Shown here: positions 45,453 to 58,962 of the stretch, piece after piece | How positions within the stretch are numbered: the stretch's first letter is position 1 | How the letters are laid out: each line of letters starts with the position of its first letter | Source of the DNA: Agroathelia rolfsii | Taxonomy: Eukaryota > Basidiomycota > Agaricomycetes > Amylocorticiales > Amylocorticiaceae | Assembly: GCA_018343915.1 (NCBI GenBank) | Contig: JABRWF010000006.1 | Span: 2,852,001 to 2,916,000 of the forward strand | Direction of reading: 5' to 3' | DNA: 64,000 nucleotides | Notes under the pieces: generated by a model | Databases searched by the model: none | What the model saw: the letters and a program-made list of their open reading frames with translations, nothing else | Told to the model about the DNA's origin: nothing | Position numbers and translations under genes: made by a program

Positions 45453-45822
45453 GAGGGAGATCGAGCGTAGTTGTTGAGGATGAAGAAGATTCAAATGGCT
45501 CAGGCTCTAGCAGGAAGACGGCGGCGGCTTCCAGAGCACTGTCACGCGTCACGTCCCGAAGTCGTCTGGAAGCCACGTGAGTTTTACAGTGACGCCAGTC
45601 AATTGGTCGGAATCATACTGGACTGACTAGTTTTTCGTCAAGTGTCTGCTATCGTTGATGACTCGAATTTTGAGTCATTTCGCGGGTGCTCTTGTCTTTT
45701 GTTTGATCCGTTCGGTAATTCATGATGGCTGGCCTCTGTTGTCCTCCGTACCGTTCGGGAGATGAAACTAATAGCCACAATTGTGGCCACCGAGTCACCC
45801 ACAGCCACCGACTTGGATCTGC
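45453..45822. promoter_or_regulatory. Shared intergenic region of two divergent genes
   Basis: 370 bp between the start codons of the HAPSTR1-like gene (-) and the rRNA methyltransferase gene (+). It must hold both promoters; no clear TATA box is seen. Confidence 0.55.
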
Positions 45823-46754
45823 ATGGCATTTCGCTGTACCAATGCTGCACTCGCCAAAAACCTGTCTTCTTCTTCCCGCAACTGGCTTGCGAGACAGAAA
45901 CGAGACCCCTATGTGAAACAACGCGTTCAATACCGCTCTCGTGCCGCTCACAAGCTCTTGGAACTCGACAGTCAATGGGGCCGGTTCCTCTCCAAACCAG
46001 ATGTGCAGGTAAAGACACTCATGAAGCTATATGACTTATGCTTCGCTTCCACTCATAAGTTCAATCTCAGGCTGTTGTGGACCTTGGCGCTGCTCCTGGT
46101 GGCTGGAGCCAAGTTGTTGCTGAACGCCTAGGCTGGATAACTAATGACGACACTGCATGGAACGCAGACCTAGGCAGGGATCCCATAGACGAACTAGACG
46201 ATAATCCTGACCAACTAGACGCTTCCATTCAAGCAGCCACCGGCCGCGGAGTCATCGCTGCTGTTGACATACTCGGCATGCGGCCCATTCCTGGCGTGCA
46301 CATTATGCATGGAGACTTTCTCCATCCCAGTACAATCCAAAATTTGCGCCACATTCTCAAAAATGAGTCAAATCCTAGTGGGAAAACTGACGTCGTCTTG
46401 TCTGATATCGCCGTAAACGCCTCTGGAAACAAAACCCGTGACATGGCTAGAAGCATTGAAGTTTGTCAAGCGGTGTACACCTTTGCATCTGAGAACCTTC
46501 GCACGGCTAGCGAAATAGGAAGAAAGAAAGGTGGTGTACTCCTGTATGTTGCGTTCTACTCGAGGATCATGGATTTATTCTGATAATGGTATCTCAGAAT
46601 GAAGCATTTCATGCATCCTATGGCTCAGGAATTCCGTACTGAGTTCCTCAATCCTAACTTCATCGAGGTTCATTTCATTAAGCCGGATTCTAGTCGTTCT
46701 GAATCAAGTGAAGGATACTGGCTCTGTCAAGGATGGAAAGGTCTCAAAGCCTGA
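45823..46754 (+). CDS. MRM2: Mitochondrial FtsJ-family rRNA 2'-O-ribose methyltransferase
   Basis: Three exons: 45,823-46,008, 46,071-46,543, 46,598-46,754; 271 residues. The N-terminus MAFRCTNAALAKNLSSSSRN is basic and serine-rich without acidic residues, a typical mitochondrial presequence. SAM-binding motif I is VVDLGAAPGGWSQ (residues 64-76). The catalytic residues of the RrmJ class are in place: K in RSRAAHKLLEL, D in VVLSDIAVNASG and K in LLMKHFM. Yeast Mrm2 methylates a uridine in the peptidyl-transferase loop of large mitochondrial rRNA; that activity is inferred here. Compared with bacterial RrmJ it has a long insert between motifs (LGRDPIDELDDNPDQLD), common in fungal mitochondrial homologues. 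Confidence 0.9.
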
Positions 46755-47191
46755 GCACATCTAGACCGGCTTTGAGACCCATAGGTAGTATGCTATTGTA
46801 TCTACCTACCATTACAAACATTTTAGCTAATTATGTAGTGTATATCAATCAATGATCTATGCCATATTATGTAATGCACACGCTAATCACGCATGTCATT
46901 GATCCATGGTGACGGACATCTATGTATACGTATGATTTCAATGAATCATCACACGAAGTACAGGATCTCCGCCTCTAATTCTCTGAATCAACAGCTTGTG
47001 TTGTATTCCAAAAGCCTAGCAAAAAATTTGAAAACTATGATACATTGGGTAGGTAATTTGGTATTTGTCTAGGTGTCCGAAACATTGTCAGAAAACAGAC
47101 AGAAAGCAATCCATCATCCAACAATGCTCCTCCTACCACACCTAGGTATCAGCTCTCTCTTCCTTCACCACTTCACGTCGGTGTAGGCAGT
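46755..47191. other. Convergent intergenic region
   Basis: 3' flanks of MRM2 and of the mitochondrial-type gene. No feature recognised. Confidence 0.5.
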
Positions 47192-48432
47192 CTACACTTC
47201 CAACTCTGCAAGCTTTTTGATATGCTTGAGCAGCTCCGTGTCATCGAGTCCAAATAAACGAACAGGGGCTTCATGAGTTGGCCTAAGATAGGCATACGAG
47301 TGATATCCGCGTTTCGTCGAACCCAAGCTGGCCTTGACACTCGACTTGGAAGACTTGACCTCGCTCTGACCCAACAATTCGTTCTCCAATGAGCCAAAGT
47401 CAACATCACGCTTGCTAACAAGGTTGGGTGTCTCGGAGCTCATGCTAACTTTGAAACCGCCCATGGGCGTGGGCGGGATGAAGCCACTAGCATGGCTGAT
47501 ACTGCCATCCTGGTGACGAATTTCCGGGGGTATCTTGCCCTCCCGCTCGCGTGTCTCGGCGGTGATGAAGTCAAAGTCTTCCTCCAGTACACGCTCTGCC
47601 ACAGCGGCAGTCTGAGCAGCTGCGTCCCTGTCACGGCGTTCGCTCCAGGGCTCGATGGGGTCTTCGCCTGGCTGATGTGGTTTGGGCACTGTATAGCCCG
47701 ACGCATGCACAAGTTCACCGTCTTCCGTCATGAACTGAGCAGGGATCTTGGCTGCTAGGCGCCTAGTGGATGCCGTGACCGAGTCGGCGAGTATAGAGTC
47801 GGACAGAGTATTCATCAATCCAGACTCTTCCTTTTCACGGTTGAGAATGGACTCCTTCTGCGCCTCAGAAGCATGCTGGACCTTGCCAGCCTTGTGCTTC
47901 TGATAAAAATCGGGAACCTTGTTATCGTCATTATACGAGTGTGCTCCCACTGAGGATTTCGTTGACGAATGGAAGGCGCGGAGGTGCGATAAAGAGGAGG
48001 ACGACATCGCCTCCACGAGCGATCCATATGCTTTGTCGATCGACTTGTGCCATCCTCCGTGGAACCAGTTCCTGGCACGCAGATCCGTAGGACGGGTAAG
48101 GCTACCCTGGTGGCTACAATTATTCAAAAAGAAAAAGACAATCACAAGGAGATATTGTGTATATAAATAGACCAGTCAATTCAATACCTGTGGCAGCAAG
48201 CAGACTATAGTAACACTTACGTCTTGGGGGCCATGGTAAGGGCACAGCCCATATCGACACGCTCGTCATACTCCCCCTTGCCCATGCGCCTCCTTACTGC
48301 GATCTTTATTGTTTCCTCGTGAGGCATTTGGTGCACCCTCCTGACTTGCTTTGCAGGGGCTTCACGAACGGCGGGACCGCTAAGAGAGGCGCGGGATGTT
48401 GCCGCACTGGCAAACCGCTTTGCGATGGGCAT
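47192..48432 (-). CDS. Putative mitochondrial protein of unknown function with duplicated HASG(Y/F) motif
   Basis: Two exons: 48432-48221 and 48113-47192; 377 residues. The start MPIAKRFASAATSRASLSG looks like a mitochondrial targeting sequence (R, A and S, no acidic residue). I do not recognise the family. Two related blocks can be seen: KIPAQFMTEDGELVHASGY and KIPPEIRHQDGSISHASGF, each followed by a proline-rich turn (VPKP, PPTP). Before the first is a heptad-like charged region with QKHKAGKVQHASEAQKES. The C-terminus GLDDTELLKHIKKLAELEV could be a helix. The repeated block may be a small ligand or protein-binding unit, but no catalytic motif is apparent. The 107-nt intron is long for this region, so an alternative exon is possible. 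Confidence 0.72.
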
Positions 48433-48899
48433 TGCTCAACAATACACGAACGAAAACTGGAGAAACTGTGGTATGGCTGGCAAACAAGGCCAGAGGAGAA
48501 ATGAGGGGGACCCACTAGTGGTGATGAAGGGCCAATATTTATTGCTATTGGTCGGAGACATGACGGCCTTTGTTTGCGCTTGTTTGGCCCCTCAGCCATC
48601 GGCAAGCTCTATCGGATTCTCGGGCCGCATATTCTGGTACATGGCCACCCTGATCTGCATACTTCGCAGCGGCATTAATATCCGTCGGCAACTACACACA
48701 CTGCATGATCCAAGAAACAAGTGCGTAGAATATCCGTACGAAGAAAAAAAAAAGCATAACTAGGAGTTATTACGGTTTAAAGGAGAGACTACTACGTGGG
48801 AATGAATAAAAGACGAAAGGAAAAACAAGACTCCAACGAATGACGCATTTGGGAAGGAAGATAGAGGGTATAGGCATAACAAAATAAGTCACGGTAAGT
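48433..48899. other. Intergenic between unknown gene and CDC12
   Basis: 5' flank of the mitochondrial-type gene and 3' flank of CDC12. No further gene recognised. Confidence 0.5.
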
Positions 48900-50450
48900 C
48901 TACCTCCTCTGGGTTGTCCTGCCATACCCGACTTGCAAGGCATCGAGCTCGGCCTCGAGCTGCTTAATAGCACTGTGTGCTGACTCCAGATCCTTGTTGA
49001 GCCTGTCCCGCTCCTGGATGAGCTATAGAATTGTGTCAATTAGTACATGCATCACCAAAGTGAAACATGATGCCACGTAGTAAAAATAGAAGAACTGGCT
49101 TACGTGTTGTTCCCATTGCCTGAAACGGGCTTCCTCTGCTTTGACCTGTTCCGTAAAGCGCTTGCGAAGAAGCTCTTCTTCCTCCTTGAATTTAGGGTTG
49201 TCCAGCTTCTTCACCTTAGGTTCATTGAACTTGCGAGTCTCCATCTGCTGTTGACGATAGTTCTCGTAGTGCTGGTCCTCGGTAGTCGAGATCAAATCGA
49301 GCATGTGGGAGCGAATCAACAACGAGCGCAGCTTGCGGAAATCGCAGTGGTTTTCGTTCTCAACTGAATCAGATTGTTCAATACATGCCGGAGCTGTGAA
49401 GCCGAAACAAACAAACCCTCAGCTACACCCCAGAGGTACTCGCGACCCTTGACGACACGACCATCAGGAGTTTGAACATCTTCCGTCGAACCAATGATGG
49501 AGAACGGCATAGCATCAATCAGCACTTTCGCATGCTGCGCGGCAGGTTCATCATCAGCCTCAATGGGTGGCTGGTAGATGCGAATACTCTGTGCAGCAAT
49601 AACCTCACGGATCTGTTGCACCAACAAGCGTTTAGCGAGCGAATATGTGTACCAATCAAAGAACATACGCGCTGTTTGAAGAGATAGAGATCATTCTGCG
49701 TCAATGTGTCCGCCTTGGCTACAACGGGGATGAGATTGACGCGCGTGCCCAAACGCTTCATGATCTCGATATCAAGTGGCTTCAGCCTGGAAGCCAAACT
49801 TTGAGTAAGATATGGATAATGAAATCCAGAGTAACGCACGTATGTCCCGTAGGCCTGATGAAATACAAACAAGCGTGAACACGCAGGTCCGTCTTCTCCG
49901 AGCGCTGTGGCTGCTGCTCTTGACGCATGTACGCTTCATGCTGGTCGTCAATGAAGTCAACAATGGGGCTCCACGAGTCACGGTTGTTCACGTAGTCGCC
50001 AAAGCCAGGTGTATCAATGACGGTGAGCTTGACCTTGAATTGCTTCTCCTCGAGCTCGGCCTTGATGATCTCCACCTCGGTGAGCTTGTCGAGCTGCTTG
50101 TAGTGACGCTTGCTGTAGTTTTTCGGCGGTGAAAGCTCGGTAGAAAACAGCGTGTTGATGAGCGTTGTCTTGCCCAATCCTGACTCGCCTATGTGTGTGA
50201 ACGGCGCGCCCCGTCGCTCAATACTCAGTACCAAGAATGCGGTAGAATATCCTCAGAAAACGATAGACGCACCAACACACATAATCGTAAAGTGCGCGCC
50301 TCGTTTGGCGACGATTTTGTGTTTCTGTTATGAGACAACCATACGTGAGTCTAACTGAGAACTTGAGGTAACGACGGCACAAAGTTCGAAGCTCACTTGG
50401 TTAGGCAGATTGGCGATGCCAATGCCATCAGAAGGAACAGGACCAGACAT
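48900..50450 (-). CDS. CDC12: Septin, CDC12 group
   Basis: Seven exons: 50450-50397, 50324-50273, 50188-49840, 49786-49669, 49612-49417, 49363-49104, 49022-48900; 383 residues, all phases closing. Opens with [10 protein letters not shown] and a polybasic KHKIVAKRG (membrane lipid contact). GTPase motifs: P-loop GESGLGKT (36-43), [11 protein letters not shown] (G3) and AKADTL (G4). The septin unique element follows near [19 protein letters not shown] and [18 protein letters not shown]. The C-terminal part is a coiled coil ([12 protein letters not shown] ... RFRQWEQH ... [12 protein letters not shown]). The C-terminal pattern KEEE..L.K.FT.QVKAEE.RFRQWEQ matches Cdc12 rather than Cdc3, Cdc10 or Cdc11. 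Septins polymerise at the bud neck or septum and organise cytokinesis. Confidence 0.93.
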
Positions 50451-51189
50451 GATGGTTCGAAAAGACGGAAAGGGAGAAGTGGAACTGGAGAGGATGGGAG
50501 AGGCGGCTGCAATGGGCACTGCTACGGGGCGCGCAACGCTACCACCTTTTTGAACTCCGACAACACTCTAGTTCATCTTGACAGTTGCTCTTGCTTAATC
50601 CATGATTTACTTTATCGAGTAAATGCTCATGTATTATATCACTATTTAATTCCTGGGATTCCAAACGTGTTTCAAAGCTCACATTTTCTTCATTTCAACT
50701 GTTAAGATTGTTATCTACCATGTAAAAGCTCGAGCGCCATGTTGGCTTGGTAGAGATAAATTGAACTAAAGACGGCGATAGTATATAACTCGATGATCTG
50801 AGTATTTTAGCAATCTTCAGTCAGCACTGATTGTACTGTAAGAAATCCTATAAATTGTGCTTTATCAATTTCAGATATGGTCTCTGTCATTGTGTCTTTA
50901 AGCAATTGTGATGACATGTAATTCTGGCTGCCGGTGTACTCATTTGTCTGCATGAGACATAATTGCATAATATGTTACTCGCGCCTAAAATGTATATACA
51001 TTCTTAATATGGCTTAAAAGTCTCAAGCACGGGCACAATACGAAGTGATGCCAGCACGGGACATTAAAGTAATTCATCTACCAAAGCTTCAATGCCTCGG
51101 GAAGAGTGTTCCTAGTATGTATGACAGTAAAATAGCGAGGTGAGTCTTTATTTTGATTTGGTGATTAGTTGACATAGTGGTCATGAACT
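50451..51189. other. Intergenic, AT-rich
   Basis: Promoter side of CDC12; no other gene recognised. Confidence 0.5.
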
Positions 51190-52800
51190 ATGCATGTCAA
51201 GTCATTAGCAACGCCCCTTCACCTACTCCACCCCATCCAGAGGAAGGACTTCAACCTAATAATTACTACATGCCTTGGTTTTTCGAAAGCACTTGATCAA
51301 ACATATGAAACATCGACTTTGATATTAACACTCGAAATATTAGCGTCCTCTGTCTCTGTAAAAACATTGAAGGCCATGCCATCCTTCGGCATGCTGCAGA
51401 GTCTAACACTTCGCAAGATGCCTTTTCCACGAAGACTTTCATCTATCGTCCATACCCTCGTGAACTCATCATTAAGTCTTGTTGCCCTGCGCAAAGATAT
51501 GGAACAGTGTCATTGACAAACGACCCCAGTCACCTGTATCTCTTCAGAGTGACGACGAATACTCCAACCCTTCGTAAACTTTATCTTGACAATCACATGA
51601 TATATCCTTCATGAAAGTGCAGGTTCGAGTTCAAATGAGCTGAAGACCCTACAGATAGGAAACTCTCCTTGTTATTATCATCTCGGTAACATCTGGCATT
51701 CACGGGAGTTATCTATGACAGTTCTGCTGGATGTAATCTTTATTTTTCCATCGGTTAATTGTTTTTGCATTGACATAGCCATAGCCGTAAGCTATTCTTA
51801 TTTCACCCTTTTGTCATGGTTCTTGGAGAACTATCAAGAAAAACGACACGCTTTTGAGCATTTGCAATTATACACAGGCGCTATGGACTACCCCACCTTT
51901 TGTTCAAGGTAGAGTACATTTTCAAAAAACTCCTCATGATTCCTCCTCTATATAACTCGCCAGTATTCTGACAATTGAGAAGCAATCCTTACAGATTCGT
52001 TTTTAGAGACGTCACAGACTCATCCTTCCCCTCTCACGACTCTTCATGAGGACTTTCGCGCGTTGCTTGTCCAAGTATGTTCTAAGAAAAGATCCTTCCG
52101 TCATGCATGCGCGTTACTTTCGTGTCAAACCCAAGGTCTCAAATTAAACCGTGGTACTAGGCCATACCGACTTCGTTGCACTGGAGAAAATGATTTGATA
52201 ATACTTGAACAATGGTGGTTCCGCTGTCAGGAACTCATGCTTACAAACATCCCAGAAGCAGCTGACTATATCTGCGCTGTACTCAGATGTGCTCGACAGG
52301 CGCTTGGAAGCCTCGACATGCTATATGTATTGTGTATCCCATCATGGAACACTACAGATAATGTACGAGATCTTGTTTTTCTTTTCTTCACCCCGCAGGA
52401 CGAAACTAATTATCTTGTAACACTACCGAGGTAGGTGCGTCTAATTAAAAACCAATTCAGCATAGTAATGTGGCTCGCTTCACGTACATTAGCATCTGCG
52501 TAGGCTGAACTGCTAACCTGCATGTGCAATCTATCAATCAAGTTTCTCGACGCATGAAGCTTGTTATCTATATCAAAGCAACCGCAGGAGATTTTCATCA
52601 CTCCCCTGCATATTTGCTGAGTGCATTTAACGGTTTTAAAGAGCTAGAGTCCACTTTGTTGTGGAAGGAGAACTTCTAGAGTTGTTGATGTCCTTGCGGC
52701 AAATCTCGCCAAAGTTAGAAATCGTTCAACTTTATAATAAGAATATCTGGATATACAATGTTAAATCGACTTATAGCGACTCTTGGGTGCAATCAGCTTG
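51190..52800 (+). pseudogene. F-box/LRR-type protein relic
   Basis: Plus-strand fragments in different frames give LRR-like text: LITLEILASSVSVKTLKAMP-like, LQSLT, SSLSLVALRKD (51,190-51,516), ELKTLQIGNS near 51,640, then QWWFRCQELMLTNIPEAA-like, LRCARQALGSLDMLYVL (52,063-52,434) and LELLMSLRQISPKLEIV near 52,670. The pieces are of the kind found in agaricomycete F-box proteins, but stops and frame changes are frequent. Probably a decayed member of the family relic at 41.5 kb. Confidence 0.45.
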
Positions 52801-53349
52801 AAATCGGCCTGAGTCTCGAAGTGAACCTCAGCTGAAATCTTGAGAGAACCGAATGCAAGGTTGAAGCTGGCCTTGCTAGCTAGAGGGATGAGAACTAAGA
52901 GTGGGATTATGCGTCAAATCGTGGTAGAGCTGAGACTAGTTGTGCGTTATTAGTGTCAGGAGTAGTATCCAAGTATTGATTTTATACTGTTGTTATACTG
53001 CTCAGATGATTCAAACTCGAAACCAATACACGTAGCATCTAAGTTGTTCCTGGCCTTCTCTATGACATCAGCATCATGATCATACACTTGTACATTGCGC
53101 AGTCAGCGCAGCCGGTCTTGCAAGGATATATTACGGATCTGTGTTATTGGCACCAGCAGAGACAACCTGCGCTTAAAGATGTCTCCGTTTGCGCTCTTTC
53201 ACTTGCATCATACATTCCAATGGCAGTACAATGGTAGCGACGCCCATAACATGTACACCAGTATTACTGCCCCGACGGACCTCTTCCACGGTCTGGGCCA
53301 CACAACCGACATCGAAGATGAGAAAAAACATGTAAAGATTAAGAAGTTG

Positions 53350-54387
53350 AAGTACTGTGAGTACCTTGAATGCTCGCAAAAGCCCTTGTTCTGAAGCCAA
53401 CGTCCTCCATGTCCCAACTCTTGATCAATCAGCCCAGATCAACCGTGCCCAAGAGACAAAGGAGGCTGCATTTGAACACGATCCTTTAATGAGCTACATG
53501 CGTGGGGATACCAAAGTGCTTTGCTGTCATTTCTATCATACGTCATCTCGCTGACTTATTTGTGGGTAGTGGAAGAAAGGCCGGACCTCGAAACTGAGCC
53601 GTAGGCTGGAGCAAGCAGAGCTCGCAAGTTATATTGCCGACAAAAGGTGGATGACACTCGGAGCAAAGGGAGGGAAGGCAATACTCATAGGGTGGGTATA
53701 ATTGGCCCATTCTTTGTGACGAACCGCAATGCATGTTCCTGTTGTCTTCTAGTTCTTATGCTATGGCCTCTCCTGAAGGCAGTCCAACTAAGAAGAAGCA
53801 CAAGGTTTTCGACCTTCTCAGACGGTATATTTACCAATTTCAACGGGTCGCTGGCTCTAAGCTGCACCAGAAGGTATTCAATCTTCGTAATCTTTCGGCT
53901 ACTGCGGGTGGACTGATTCACTGAAATGCTAGCGCACTGACAACGTTATGTCCAAGGTATCGGCTCTTATGCAGAAGGCTATTGATAGAGAAGAAATGGT
54001 TGAGATGTTATCTGTCTCCCTGTTGTGTACGGCACCCGCTCACCAAGGACACGGATATGCGTCTACACTGTTGCAGAAAGTAGCAGACATTGTAAGTTCA
54101 CCCATAGTATTCAAGTAGCAATCCGAGTCATTTTACTAACTAGTTGCTAGGCTGATACCCAGCAGCGTCCAATAGCCTTGGGAGCCATTGAAGTTAATGT
54201 GCATTTTTACAACTTAAACGGATATGTCAGCCTAGGCTCGACACTGGTCGGAGACAATGATCCGACCTGGAAGGAGGATCCCATCATTTATCACATAGTA
54301 CGCTTGACCTCCGTCAACTTCAGTTTCTATTGTATGTCGAGCTAACCATACGTCCAGATGGTCCGCTATCCAAATCCATCAGCATGA
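53350..54387 (+). pseudogene. GNAT-family N-acetyltransferase, 5' part doubtful
   Basis: The 3' half is convincing: exons 53,763-53,873, 53,957-54,091, 54,151-54,297 and 54,358-54,387 join in phase and give LLCTAPAHQGHGYASTLLQK (the acetyl-CoA loop, QGHGYA for Q/R-x-x-G-x-G/A), FYNLNGYVSLG and WKEDPIIYHIMVRYP. Upstream, text like SAQINRAQETKEAAFEHDPL (about 53,425-53,490) looks like the family's N-terminus, but no clean exon chain links it across the stops at 53,555-53,760. As written, the open part has 140 residues, short for the family (about 200-230). So it may be a pseudogene, or a gene with unrecognised exons. Confidence 0.55.
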
Positions 54388-54786
54388 AGCTAAAGTACCC
54401 TTCGTGGAATATTCCACATTACTGGATTGTATGATATATCTAATGCCATATAGTGGAAGATGATCACATGACATCATGTATCTATCCCCAGCGTCTTGAA
54501 TACTACTAGTAAATACTTCTAGTGATAGAGTTACCGTGTGAGTATAGTACACCAGGGATTTTAACTATATAGTCGGACTTCTCTGAGACCTTTATCATCT
54601 ATTCCGAACACACAATGTATTTCCTTGTGGTTATCGATGTGAAAATGGTGCGATTTACACACCTTGGAGTTGACATGACGTCATAGTACGCAAGACGCCA
54701 TAGCTCTTGTATAGCACATTGACAGCCATATACAGCCATCTTTCATCAATTGATACTATACCATTCTTCCCCTAATACCACACACC
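54388..54786. other. Promoter region of the peroxiredoxin gene
   Basis: About 400 bp upstream of the peroxiredoxin ATG; no clear TATA box near the start. Confidence 0.4.
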
Positions 54787-55567
54787 ATGACGTCTCTCAT
54801 CACATCAACCGCAACTGCTGCTCACTCGGCCTTCGCTGCTCTACTTGCCAAGGCGCAGATTACCCCCGGAGGTGCAATCCCTACCTCACCTTCATGGAAA
54901 GAGGAATCCGCAGAAGAGACAGTCGCCCTTGATCTAGTTGGCAGAAACCTGATCGTATGCATCTAACTTGTATGATCTTCTTTATCTGATCTGAAATTAT
55001 CTAGATTGGTGTTCCCGGAGCATTCACACCACCTTGTAGCTCTCAAGTGCCGGGATACATCGAGCAATACGAAAAATTCAAGGAAAAAGGAATCAGTAAC
55101 ATCTATGTTGTTGCCGTGAATGATGTCTTTGTCATCAAGTAATTTCAATGAATTAGGTCAAGTATATACATTGCCGAAACAAGGTTCATATCCGTCGTCT
55201 GTTAGGGCGTGGAAAAAGCAGCTTGCTCTCCAGGGAACTCGTCAGTAACCATTGACAAAGAGACTGATCCCGTATATATATTGACATTCCTGTTTGTATC
55301 AGCCGTTCACTTCAAAGCAGATGATACTGGCTCCTTTGTCTCTGCTTTAGCCTTGCTGTTTGACGCTACACCTGTGCTTGGTGCACCTCGCTCTGAGGTT
55401 TACAGATGGTCTTGTTAATATTGTTCATGCCAAGTTGAGCTGATAGTGTTGGATCTTAGCGTTTCGTGATTGTAGCGGAAGATGCGAAGGCAGTTCAGGT
55501 CATTGTTGAGCAGGATTCTAACATCTCTACTGTTACCCAGGCCAACGCCGTCTTGGCTCAGTTGTAA
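54787..55567 (+). CDS. AHP1: Atypical 2-Cys/1-Cys peroxiredoxin, PRX5/AHP1 type
   Basis: Five exons: 54,787-54,954, 55,005-55,138, 55,206-55,240, 55,303-55,397, 55,460-55,567; 179 residues. The peroxidatic cysteine is C67 in VPGAFTPPCSSQVPGY. Next come YVVAVNDVFVIKAWKKQL, DDTGSFVSALALLFDATP and GAPRSERFVIVAED. Length and motifs match the Ahp1/Pmp20 class that reduces alkyl hydroperoxides and H2O2. No PTS1 tripeptide is present at the C-terminus (LAQL), so a cytosolic or mitochondrial site is likelier. The 35-nt third exon is short, and its donor GTCAGT is weak but is needed for the conserved GTPVHF. An alternative downstream donor GTAACC would shift the frame. Confidence 0.9.
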
Positions 55568-55780
55568 TTCCGAGATGTCTAGTCCAAGGGTGTTAGCAAA
55601 ACAAATGTAACAGTAGAATGGGAATTGTAAAGGCAGTCATCCATGCAGCAAGATCTCGAAATAAGAAAAACGTGGTGAATATTATAATAAGCCTAATATC
55701 CAAGGACACAATATAAGGCGCAAGAGTATTAGTGTAGACGATCGAACACAAGAAGTGTTCGTATACCTTCCAACCAATCT

Positions 55781-58633
<2,853 letters not shown>

Positions 58634-58962
58634 GTTCGATATAGCTGCGAGCTCTGAGGCGTCCTTGTTGCAAGTAAACGAGACTCGTGGTGGTAAGAAC
58701 ACAACTTGAAAACGCAAGTTCTGATGCTTATGTCATCAGTGGTTGTTGTGCAGTCTGGACATCTCAGCATCTCTTTAGTACGCATATAGGGATAATGCTG
58801 CTTAACAAGTCCAGGAAGGTAATATGCAGACAACTAAGCCAGTGTTATAATGTAATGTACTTGTATCGAATATATGTCCACTGTCATCAAGTCCTATGCA
58901 GATATCTTCTAGCAACTAGGAATCTTATACTACCTCACCCTGCCCTTGCCGCCAATGCACCT
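58634..58962. other. Intergenic between PRP43 and LKR/SDH
   Basis: About 330 bp: promoter side of PRP43 and 3' end of the lysine gene. No other feature. Confidence 0.5.

Noticed and set aside
45638..46034. Frames of 64-126 codons on both strands around the start of MRM2
   Set aside because: Shadows of the methyltransferase first exon and of the divergent promoter; only the frame starting at 45,823 continues into FtsJ motifs.
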